Of a stretch of 64,000 nucleotides of DNA, positions 24,472-32,169 are shown piece by piece. The stretch is taken from the NCBI GenBank assembly GCA_039931065.1, contig JBDTSP010000007.1, positions 62,001 through 126,000 of the forward strand. The letters are read 5' to 3'. The notes under the pieces were generated by a model. It saw only the letters and a list, made by a program, of their open reading frames with translations, did not search any database and was not told where the DNA came from. Origin of the DNA: CADEED01 sp039931065 (lineage in GTDB: Bacteria; Pseudomonadota; Gammaproteobacteria; Steroidobacterales; Steroidobacteraceae). How positions within the stretch are numbered: the stretch's first letter is position 1; every line of letters starts with the position of its first letter. A program made the translations under genes and the position numbers.

Positions 24472-25800
24472 TCAGGTGGCGTCTTTCAGCGCCTGCGCCA
24501 GGATTCCGAACAACTCTTCTATGTGTTTGGGTTCGATGATGAGCGCAGGGGAAAGCGCGATGATGTCGCCCGTCGTGCGTATCAGCAGCCCACGCTCGAA
24601 ACACTTGAGATAAATGCCGAAAGCGCGCGTGCCGGGGCTGCCCGCGATCGGATCCAGTTCGATGCCGGCGACCAGGCCGTAGTTGCGGATGTCGATGACG
24701 TGCGGCAGGCCACGCAGCGCGTGTAATGTCTGCTCGAAGGCCACGCCGGTCTGTTTGGCGCGCGTCAGCAGCTTCTCGTTCTGGTAGATAGACAACGTCG
24801 CGAGGCCGGCGGCGCAGGCGGTCGGATGCGCGGAGTAGGTGTAGCCGTGGAACAGCTCGATGCCAGGCGGGCCCTGCATGAACGCGTCGTAGATCTTTTT
24901 CGATGCGAGCACCGCGCCCATCGGAATCGCCCCGTTGGTCAGACCCTTGGCACAGGTGATCATGTCCGGCGTGACGCCGAACTCCTGCGCGGCGAATGGC
25001 GAACCCGTCCGCCCAAATCCCGTGATCACTTCGTCGAAGATTAGCAGGATGCCGTGCTTGTCGCAGATCTGGCGCAGGCGCTGCAGGTATCCCTGCGGCG
25101 GCAGCACGACGCCCGTCGAGCCCGCGATCGGTTCCACGATCACGGCGGCAATCGTCGACGCATCATGCAGCGCGACCAGGCGCTCCAGATCGTCGGCCAG
25201 CTCGGCGCCATGCGCCGGCAGGCCGCGCGTGAACGCATTCCGCTTGATGTCGTGTGTATGGACCAGGTGATCGACGCCCGGAATCATCGCGGCCGGCCAG
25301 GTCTTGCGATTGGCGACCATGCCGCCGACGCTGATGCCGCCGAAACCCACGCCGTGATACCCGCGCTCGCGGCCTAACAAACGTACGCGCGCCGCGTCAC
25401 CTTTGACCCGGTGATACGCCAGGGCGATCTTGAGCGCGGTGTCGACGGATTCCGAACCCGAATTCGTGAAGAACACGTGATCGAGCCCCGCAGGCGCGAT
25501 CTTGACGATGGCATTGGCAAGATCGAACGCACCCGGATGCCCGACCTGAAACGCCGGCGCGTAATCCATCACCTCGAGCTGCCGCGCGACGGCCTGCGTG
25601 ATTTCCTTGCGGCCATGGCCCGCATTGACGCACCACAGGCCCGCGACGCCATCGAGAATTTTCCGCCCGTCGGTCGTTTCGTAGTACATGCCGGAGGCTT
25701 TCGCCAGCAGGCGCGGATTGGCCTTGAACTGGCGGTTAGCCGTGAACGGCATCCAGTACGCATCGAGTTCGGAAGCTGTGGGTGCGGGGTTTGCGGCCAT
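24472..25800 (-). CDS. bauA: Beta-alanine:pyruvate transaminase (class III aminotransferase)
   Basis: A 442-residue PLP enzyme opening with DAYWMPFTANRQFK, typical of omega-amino acid:pyruvate transaminases. Key regions are GLWCVNAGHGR, LIFDEVITGFGRTGSPFAAQ and CAKGLTNGAIPMGAV with the Schiff-base lysine. It would convert beta-alanine, the end product of the pyrimidine operon nearby, to malonate semialdehyde. ATG 25800 has CCGGAG upstream. It diverges from the XRE/cupin regulator gene, so that regulator may control it. Aminotransfer from other omega-amines is possible. Confidence 0.9.
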   Translation of the reverse strand: MAANPAPTASELDAYWMPFTANRQFKANPRLLAKASGMYYETTDGRKILDGVAGLWCVNAGHGRKEITQAVARQLEVMDYAPAFQVGHPGAFDLANAIVKIAPAGLDHVFFTNSGSESVDTALKIALAYHRVKGDAARVRLLGRERGYHGVGFGGISVGGMVANRKTWPAAMIPGVDHLVHTHDIKRNAFTRGLPAHGAELADDLERLVALHDASTIAAVIVEPIAGSTGVVLPPQGYLQRLRQICDKHGILLIFDEVITGFGRTGSPFAAQEFGVTPDMITCAKGLTNGAIPMGAVLASKKIYDAFMQGPPGIELFHGYTYSAHPTACAAGLATLSIYQNEKLLTRAKQTGVAFEQTLHALRGLPHVIDIRNYGLVAGIELDPIAGSPGTRAFGIYLKCFERGLLIRTTGDIIALSPALIIEPKHIEELFGILAQALKDAT

Positions 25801-25828
25801 TTTGTCGACTCCGGAAGTTACGCGGGAT

Positions 25829-25872
25829 CATAATCCTTAAAGTTATGAGCATCGACCTGTGAGCCTTCCCTT
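25829..25872. promoter_or_regulatory. Divergent bauA/regulator control region with dyad and duplicated start
   Basis: CATAA-N9-TTATG at 25829-25847 is an inverted repeat suited to a dimeric regulator. On the minus strand TATGAT in the same segment could be the bauA -10. On the plus strand TTATGAGCATCGAC (from 25843) is repeated as TTATGAGCATTGAC (from 25871), where it contains the real start codon. The first copy makes a five-codon leader frame, MSIDL-stop. Confidence 0.4.
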
Positions 25873-26421
25873 ATGAGCATTGACGTCGGGGCACGTCTCA
25901 AACACGTGCGCGAAGTGCATGGCCTTTCGCAGCGCGAGTTGGCGCGTCGCGCGGGCGTCACCAATGGCCTTATTTCGCTGATCGAACAGAATCGCGTGAG
26001 CCCGTCGGTGGGCTCGCTGAAGAAGGTGCTCGACGGAGTGCCGCTGTCGATGACCGAGTTCTTCACGCTGGACGTGACCAGTGCCCAGCAGGTGTTTTAT
26101 GGCGCCGAGGAGCTGGTCGAGATCGGCGGCGAGGGCGCATCCCTGCGGCTGGTGGCGGCGCAGCGTCCGGGGCGTCAATTGACCGTGCTGCACGAACGTT
26201 ATGAACCCGGCGCCGCCACCGGCGAGGACATGCTCTCGCATCGCGGTGAAGAGGGTGGCGTGGTGGTGCGCGGCACGGTCGAATTGACCGTGGGTGGACA
26301 GACACGCGTGCTGGCGGCCGGCGATGCGTATTACTTTTCCAGCGCCACGCCGCACCGTTTTCGCAATGTGGGCCGCGAGGTCTGTGAGATCATCTCCGCC
26401 TCCACCCCGCCGACGTTCTGA
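25873..26421 (+). CDS. XRE/cupin transcriptional regulator, PuuR-like
   Basis: A 182-residue protein. It has an N-terminal HTH_3 domain (VGARLKHVREVHGLSQRELA, then RRAGVTNGLISLIEQNRVSP) and a C-terminal cupin sensor domain (EGGVVVRGTVELTVGGQTRV, YYFSSATPHRFRN). This architecture and size match PuuR and related repressors of polyamine or amino-acid catabolism. It is followed after 11 nt by a puuC-type aldehyde dehydrogenase, as puuR is linked to puuC in other bacteria. The divergent bauA and the distant puu genes at 45-51 kb are candidate targets; this is inference. Confidence 0.88.
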   Translation: MSIDVGARLKHVREVHGLSQRELARRAGVTNGLISLIEQNRVSPSVGSLKKVLDGVPLSMTEFFTLDVTSAQQVFYGAEELVEIGGEGASLRLVAAQRPGRQLTVLHERYEPGAATGEDMLSHRGEEGGVVVRGTVELTVGGQTRVLAAGDAYYFSSATPHRFRNVGREVCEIISASTPPTF

Positions 26422-26432
26422 GCGACACACCC

Positions 26433-27938
26433 ATGTCCGCAGCTCCCAAAGTTTCCGCGTCCCAGTGGCATGAACGCGCTGCCGCGCTCAAGCCACGTTC
26501 GCAGGTGTTCATCGACGGCCGTTTTACCCCGGCGGCGAGCGGCGCAACGTTCGACAACATCAATCCGGCCACCGGCAAGTCGCTGGGCCAGGTGTCCGCC
26601 GGCGAGCAGATCGACATCGACCGGGCCGTGGCCAGCGCACGGGCCGCGTTCAAGCGCGGCAGCTGGGCCGACCAGCCGCCGAAGGCGCGCAAACGCGTGC
26701 TCGCCAAACTTGCCGATCTGATGCTCGCCAACAAGGAAGAGCTGGCGTTGTTAGAGACGCTCGACATGGGCAAGCCCATTTCCGACAGTCTCGCGGTGGA
26801 CATTCCATCGGCCGCCAATTGCATCCGCTGGTATGCCGAAGCGGTCGACAAGATCTACGACGAAGTCGCGCCCACCGGCCCGAATGCGCTCGCAACGATC
26901 ACGCGTGAGCCGATGGGCGTCGTCGGCGCGATCGTGCCGTGGAACTTTCCGTTGCTGATGGCGTCCTGGAAAATCGGTCCGGTGCTGGCCAGCGGCAATT
27001 CGCTGGTCCTGAAGCCTTCCGAGAAATCGCCGCTGACCGCGCTGCGCATCGCCGAGCTCGCGATCGAAGCGGGGTTGCCCGAGGGCGTGTTCAACGTGGT
27101 GCCGGGCTTCGGACACACGGCGGGCAAAGCACTGGCGTTGTCGATGGATGTCGATTGCATCGCGTTCACGGGCTCGACGGCCACCGGCAAGACGGTGATG
27201 CAATACGCCGCGCAGTCGAATCTCAAGAAGGTGGGTCTGGAGTGCGGCGGCAAGTCGCCCAACATCGTGATGGCGGATTGCCCGGACATCGACAAGGCTG
27301 CCACTGCCGCGGCGTATGCGATCTTCTTCAATCAGGGTGAGATGTGCTCTGCCGGTTCGCGTTTGCTGGTCGAGGCGTCGATCAAGGATGCGATGCTCGA
27401 GAAGATCGCGGCGGTGGGCCGCGCCATGTTGCCGGGCGACCCGCTGGATCCGGCCACCAGGCTCGGCGCGATTGTCGACGAGACGCAAATGAAGCGCGTG
27501 CTGTCATTCATAGACGCGGGGCGTGAAGACGGCGCGCAGGTGGCGCTCGGCGGCAAACGCGTGCGTGCCGACAGCGGCGGCTTCTTCGTCGAACCCACGG
27601 TGTTCGATGGCGTGAAACCCACCATGCGTATCGCGCGCGAGGAAATCTTCGGGCCCGTGCTGGCGACTATCTCCTTCAATTCCGTGGAAGAGGCGATCCA
27701 GATCGCCAACGACGTCGAATACGGTCTGGCCGCAGCCGTGTGGACGCGCGACATCAATGTCGCGCACCGCACCGCGCGCGCACTGCGCGCGGGCACGGTG
27801 TACGTGAACTGTTACGACGCCGACGACATCACGGTGCCGTTCGGCGGCTTCAAGCAGTCCGGCATCGGACGCGACAAATCGCTGCACGCGTTCGACAAAT
27901 ACACAGAGCTCAAGACGACGTGGATCGATCTGAGTTGA
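26433..27938 (+). CDS. puuC: Aldehyde dehydrogenase, gamma-glutamyl-gamma-aminobutyraldehyde type (PuuC)
   Basis: A 501-residue NAD(P)-dependent aldehyde dehydrogenase. Seen are VGAIVPWNFPLLMASWKIGP, the nucleotide-binding FTGSTATGKTVM, the general base in GLECGGKSPNIV and the catalytic cysteine (~305) in FFNQGEMCSAGSRLLVE. YVNCYDADDITVPFGGFKQS agrees with the PuuC/betaine-aldehyde group. It would oxidise gamma-glutamyl-aminobutyraldehyde produced by PuuB, feeding PuuD. Other omega-aminoaldehydes are possible. Its stop overlaps the TTG start of the next gene. Confidence 0.88.
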   Translation: MSAAPKVSASQWHERAAALKPRSQVFIDGRFTPAASGATFDNINPATGKSLGQVSAGEQIDIDRAVASARAAFKRGSWADQPPKARKRVLAKLADLMLANKEELALLETLDMGKPISDSLAVDIPSAANCIRWYAEAVDKIYDEVAPTGPNALATITREPMGVVGAIVPWNFPLLMASWKIGPVLASGNSLVLKPSEKSPLTALRIAELAIEAGLPEGVFNVVPGFGHTAGKALALSMDVDCIAFTGSTATGKTVMQYAAQSNLKKVGLECGGKSPNIVMADCPDIDKAATAAAYAIFFNQGEMCSAGSRLLVEASIKDAMLEKIAAVGRAMLPGDPLDPATRLGAIVDETQMKRVLSFIDAGREDGAQVALGGKRVRADSGGFFVEPTVFDGVKPTMRIAREEIFGPVLATISFNSVEEAIQIANDVEYGLAAAVWTRDINVAHRTARALRAGTVYVNCYDADDITVPFGGFKQSGIGRDKSLHAFDKYTELKTTWIDLS

Positions 27939-29356
27939 GTATTTCCCCCGACGCGCCGCTGGCCTTCGTCGACATCGAAACGACCGGCGGATCCGCGGGA
28001 GTTCATCGCATCATCGACGTCGCGGTCGTCGGCATGACCGGCGGCAAAGTGGATTTCGAATGGCAGAGCCTGGTCAATCCGGGCCTGCATGTGCCCGCCG
28101 GCATCACCGCATTGACCGGCATCGACAACGACATGCTGGTCGGCGCGCCGCGCTTCGAAGACATCGCGAAGGAATTGCGCGCGCGCCTCTGCGGCCGTGT
28201 GTTCGTCGCGCACAACGTGCGTTTCGACTACGGCTTCATCCGCCGCGAATTCGCCCGCATGGTGACGCAGTGGCGCAGCCCGTCGATGTGCACGGTGCGC
28301 CTGTCGCGCGCCCTGTATCCGCAGATGCCGCGCCACAATCTCGACGCGGTGATGGCACACCACGGCATCGTGATGGAAAACCGCCATCGCGCCATGCCCG
28401 ATGCGCAGGTGTTGAGACTGTTCTGGACCAAACTACGCGCCGCGTGGAGCGCGGACGAATTGCAGGCCGCGATGGATCGCGCCAGCCTGCGCGCCACGTT
28501 GCCCGCCGCGCTATCGCCCGACCTGGCCGACGATTTGCCTGAAACCTCCGGGGTCTACCGCTTTTACGGCATGGGCGAGCAGGGCGAGTCACTCTTATAT
28601 ATAGGCAAGGCCAACAACCTGCGGGAACGCGTGCTGGACCACTTCCGGGCTGGCGCCACCGATGCCAAGTCATTGAAACTCGCGGCGCAGGTGCGGCGCG
28701 TGGACTGGACGCAGACCGCGGGTGAACTCGGCGCACTGCTGCTCGAGGCGCGCGAAATCCGCGAGACGCAGCCTGAATTCAACCGCCAGTCGCGCGGTGC
28801 TGGCGAGCGGCTCACCTGGTCGTTCGACGACGACGCGCCACAACTCGTTGCACTCGACGCACAGGTGTTGCGCTCGGGCAATGCGTTCGGTACCTACCGC
28901 AGCGAGCGCGATGCGCGGCGCGCGTTCGAAGGGCTGGCGCGCGAACACCAGTGGTGTTTCAAGTTGTTAGGGATGGAAAGCGGCGCCGGTTCCTGCGTGG
29001 GTTTCCAGATGGGTCGATGCAAGGGTGTTTGCGCAGGCAAAGAATCCGTCGCCTTGCACCTCGCGCGCGTGAAACTGGGCCTGATGCCGCTGCGGCTCAA
29101 GCAGTGGCCGTATGAAGGCCCGATGGTGCTGCGCGAAGGCGCGGGCGACCGCGCGCAGTATCACGTCATCGATGCCTGGCAACATCTGGCGACGTTCGAC
29201 GGTGACGACGCGGCGGACCATCTCGACGATTTTGGCCGCAGTGCGCGCCGCGGCAGCGCGGGCGGTTTCGATATTGACGGTTACCGCATCCTCACGCGAC
29301 ACCTGGCGGACGCGCGGCTGATTCCGCTGCCGCGCGCGGACGACTCATGGACGTGA
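27935..29356 (+). CDS. DEDDh exonuclease fused to a GIY-YIG (UvrC/Cho-like) nuclease
   Basis: About 473 residues. The N-terminal half is an epsilon-type 3'-5' exonuclease (LAFVDIETTGG, VFVAHNVRFDYGFIRREF, ENRHRAMPDAQVL). The C-terminal half starts with a GIY-YIG nuclease (SGVYRFYGMGEQ, LLYIGKANNLRERVLDHF, GALLLEAREIRETQPEFN) and continues with a cysteine cluster (GSCVGFQMGRCKGVCAGK) like that of UvrC/Cho. It probably cuts or trims damaged or branched DNA. TTG 27935 overlaps the puuC stop; GTG 27920 is an alternative. The end overlaps rlmKL by 10 nt. Confidence 0.87.
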   Translation: MSISPDAPLAFVDIETTGGSAGVHRIIDVAVVGMTGGKVDFEWQSLVNPGLHVPAGITALTGIDNDMLVGAPRFEDIAKELRARLCGRVFVAHNVRFDYGFIRREFARMVTQWRSPSMCTVRLSRALYPQMPRHNLDAVMAHHGIVMENRHRAMPDAQVLRLFWTKLRAAWSADELQAAMDRASLRATLPAALSPDLADDLPETSGVYRFYGMGEQGESLLYIGKANNLRERVLDHFRAGATDAKSLKLAAQVRRVDWTQTAGELGALLLEAREIRETQPEFNRQSRGAGERLTWSFDDDAPQLVALDAQVLRSGNAFGTYRSERDARRAFEGLAREHQWCFKLLGMESGAGSCVGFQMGRCKGVCAGKESVALHLARVKLGLMPLRLKQWPYEGPMVLREGAGDRAQYHVIDAWQHLATFDGDDAADHLDDFGRSARRGSAGGFDIDGYRILTRHLADARLIPLPRADDSWT

Positions 29357-31533
29357 ACGTCGCCACGCATCGCTTCGTGGCCTCCAGCCCGCGCGGCTTC
29401 GGCGATCTGCTCGCCGCGGAGCTGCGCACGTTCGGCGCCGCCGACGTGCGCGAACGCGCGTTGGGAGTGGAATTTTCCGCGCCGCTGTCGGTGGCCTATC
29501 GCACCTGCCTCGAATCACGCGTGGCGAGCCGCGTGTTCCTGGTGGTCGCGCAATTCAACGCGCCGACCGATGCCTCGTTCTACGACGCGGTGCGCGCCAT
29601 CGACTGGCGCGCGCACATCGGCCCGACGCGCACCCTGGCCTGCGACTTCACCGGCAAACATCCCGAGATCACGCACACCCGTTTCGGCACGTTGCGCCTC
29701 AAAGACGGCATCTGCGACCAGTTGCGCGACACCACGGGCTCGCGGCCCGACATCGCGACGGATCGCCCCGGCGTGCGTGTGCATGCGCACGCGAATGGCC
29801 CGAACGTCACCGTATCGATCGACCTGTCGGGCGAAGGTTTGCATCGCCGCGGCTACCGGGCGCAGGCCGGAGAAGCACCGCTGCGCGAAAACCTCGCCGC
29901 GGGAATTCTGCTGCGCGCCGGTTGGCCCGAGAAATCGAAGACTGCCGCGGAGTTTCTCGACCCGATGTGCGGTTCGGGCACGCTGGTCATCGAAGCTGCG
30001 ATGATTGCCGCGAATGTCGCTCCGAATGCGCGCCGGCAGTATTTCGGATTCATCAACTGGGCCGGGCATGACCGGGCCGCCTGGGAAACCGTCAAAGCCG
30101 AGGTGCTGGCGCGCGAAGTGAGGCCCACCTTGCGACTGCGTGGCGTCGACTCGGATACCGGTGTACTGGCGGCCGCGCGCGAAAACGCCGCGCGCGCCGG
30201 GCTGGGAGATTTCATCACCTTCGCGAGCGGCCAGCTGGCCGACGCGAAACCCGCGGGCGAGGGCGCCGGATTTCTCGCCACCAATCCGCCCTACGGTGTG
30301 CGCCTCGAAGATCGCGACACGGCGCGCGCCCTGATGAAGCAGTTAGGTGAAGTCTTGCGCGCGCACTTTGCCGGGTGGGATGCCGCGGTGCTGGCCGGTT
30401 CGCCCGATGCCGGTCTCGAGCTCGGGATCCGCGCCGAACGTGTGCACACGGTATTGAACGGCGCCATCGAATGCCGGCTGCTGCGTCTGCACGTCTCGGC
30501 GGCGAGCGAAAAGCAGATGCTGCACACCGGCCGCAATGCCCGCATCGATGAATCGCTGGCCGAGTCGGCCGGTTCGCAGATGTTCGGCAATCGGCTGGCC
30601 AAGAACATCAAGCAACTGAAGAGCTGGGCGCAGCGCGAGCAGGTCACCTGTTACCGGCTCTATGACGCCGACATGCCCGAGTATTCCTTCGCGATCGATC
30701 GTTACGCCGAGTCTGGCAGCGACCATGTCTGGTTGTACGTGCAGGAATACGCGGCGCCGAAAACCATCGAGCCCGAGGCCGTGCAACGGCGGCGCAACGA
30801 AGCGCTGGCCGCGTTGCCGGGCGCCACGGGAATTCCGCACGATCACATACACCTGCGCCAGCGGCGCCGAACGGTGCGCGGCGAGCAGTACGAGAAGTTA
30901 GGCAACGACGAGGACTACCACCTGGTCGAGGAGAACGGGCTCAAGTTCTGGGTCAACTTCTCCGACTACCTCGACACCGGGTTGTTTCTCGATCACCGCA
31001 TCACGCGCCAGCGCCTGGGCGCGGCGGCGCAAGGCAAGCGTTTCCTGAACCTGTTCGCCTACACCGGCAGCGCCACCGTGTACGCAGCGTCAGGCAAAGC
31101 GCGCTCCACGACCACCATCGACATGTCAGCGACTTACCTCGATTGGGCTCAGCGCAATCTGGCAATCAACGGGTTTTCGGGCGAACACCATGAATTCATC
31201 CAAGGCGATTGCATCGCCTGGCTCGAACATGCGGTCGAAGAACGCTACGTCTTCGACCTCATTTTTCTCGATCCGCCCACGTTTTCCAACAGCAAACGCA
31301 TGGACGACATCCTCGATGTGCAACGCGATCACGCATTGCTGATCGACCGCTGCATGGGCTTGCTGGCGCCCGGCGGCAAGCTGGTGTTCTCCAACAACGC
31401 GCAGAAGTTCAAGCTGGACGGGATGCTCGGCGAGCGCTACAAAGTGACGGATATTTCGCGCGCGACGCTGCCGAAGGATTTCGAACGCAATCCGCGCATC
31501 CATCAGTGTTACGAACTGGAGTCACGATCATGA
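29347..31533 (+). CDS. rlmL: Bifunctional 23S rRNA guanine methyltransferase RlmKL
   Basis: A 728-residue fusion typical of gammaproteobacteria. It has an N-terminal THUMP domain (~50-160), then the RlmL half (m2G2445) with EFLDPMCGSGTLVIEAAMIA and catalytic FLATNPPYGVRL (~314). The RlmK half (m7G2069) has FLNLFAYTGSATVYAA and LIFLDPPTFSNSKRM (~642). It methylates 23S rRNA during 50S assembly. ATG 29347 lies inside the end of the preceding gene, and the stop overlaps osmC (ATGA), so four genes from puuC to osmC are translationally linked. Confidence 0.96.
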   Translation: MDVNVATHRFVASSPRGFGDLLAAELRTFGAADVRERALGVEFSAPLSVAYRTCLESRVASRVFLVVAQFNAPTDASFYDAVRAIDWRAHIGPTRTLACDFTGKHPEITHTRFGTLRLKDGICDQLRDTTGSRPDIATDRPGVRVHAHANGPNVTVSIDLSGEGLHRRGYRAQAGEAPLRENLAAGILLRAGWPEKSKTAAEFLDPMCGSGTLVIEAAMIAANVAPNARRQYFGFINWAGHDRAAWETVKAEVLAREVRPTLRLRGVDSDTGVLAAARENAARAGLGDFITFASGQLADAKPAGEGAGFLATNPPYGVRLEDRDTARALMKQLGEVLRAHFAGWDAAVLAGSPDAGLELGIRAERVHTVLNGAIECRLLRLHVSAASEKQMLHTGRNARIDESLAESAGSQMFGNRLAKNIKQLKSWAQREQVTCYRLYDADMPEYSFAIDRYAESGSDHVWLYVQEYAAPKTIEPEAVQRRRNEALAALPGATGIPHDHIHLRQRRRTVRGEQYEKLGNDEDYHLVEENGLKFWVNFSDYLDTGLFLDHRITRQRLGAAAQGKRFLNLFAYTGSATVYAASGKARSTTTIDMSATYLDWAQRNLAINGFSGEHHEFIQGDCIAWLEHAVEERYVFDLIFLDPPTFSNSKRMDDILDVQRDHALLIDRCMGLLAPGGKLVFSNNAQKFKLDGMLGERYKVTDISRATLPKDFERNPRIHQCYELESRS

Positions 31534-31952
31534 TCAAGAAGGGTTCGGCTACCTGGAAGGGCGGGTTGAAGGACGGCGTCGGCGCGGTTTCCACGGAGAC
31601 TGGTGTCGTCAAGAACGCGCCGTATGGGTTCAAGGCGCGTTTCGAAGATGGCCCGGGCACGAATCCCGAAGAGCTGATCGCCGCCGCGCATGCCGCGTGT
31701 TTCACGATGGCGCTGTCGGGCAACCTCGGCAAGGAAGGTTTCACCGCCGATTCCATCGAGACCTCCGCCGCCGTGCGCCTCGAGAAAGTGGGTGATGGTT
31801 TCGCGATCACGCACAGCGACCTGATCTGCATCGCCAAAGTGCCCGGCATCGACGAGGCGAAGTTCGCGGAGATCGCCGAGATCACCAAATCCGGTTGCCC
31901 GGTGTCGAAGGTGCTGAACGCGAAGATCTCGCTGGTCGCCAAGCTCGGCTAA
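31530..31952 (+). CDS. OsmC-family peroxiredoxin
   Basis: A 140-residue OsmC-fold protein. It shows the peroxide-reducing cysteine pair, one in LIAAAHAACFTMAL and one in ITKSGCPVSKVL, and the family opening KKGSATWKGGLKDG. It reduces organic hydroperoxides with thiol donors. ATG 31530 overlaps the rlmKL stop codon. The length is the family norm. The following 217 nt to the peptidase gene contain no gene. They include an imperfect GC-rich palindrome centred on GCATGC near 32120. Confidence 0.92.
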   Translation: MIKKGSATWKGGLKDGVGAVSTETGVVKNAPYGFKARFEDGPGTNPEELIAAAHAACFTMALSGNLGKEGFTADSIETSAAVRLEKVGDGFAITHSDLICIAKVPGIDEAKFAEIAEITKSGCPVSKVLNAKISLVAKLG

Positions 31953-32169
31953 CTACCGGCCACCTGTTTGGCGCGGTGCGCGCGCTCCGCTCCGCCGGGT
32001 CGACTAACAGGGCACGAACGCCGCGCGCCCGGAAAGAGGCGGCCGCTGACCCGGCCGGCGCGGCCCGGCGTGCCAATGACCGCTTTCGGCGCAAATACTC
32101 CCGGGGCACGGCCCCCGCATGCGGGGTGCCTCGGGTAAAGTACGCGCACATCCCGATTCAGGATTCTCC

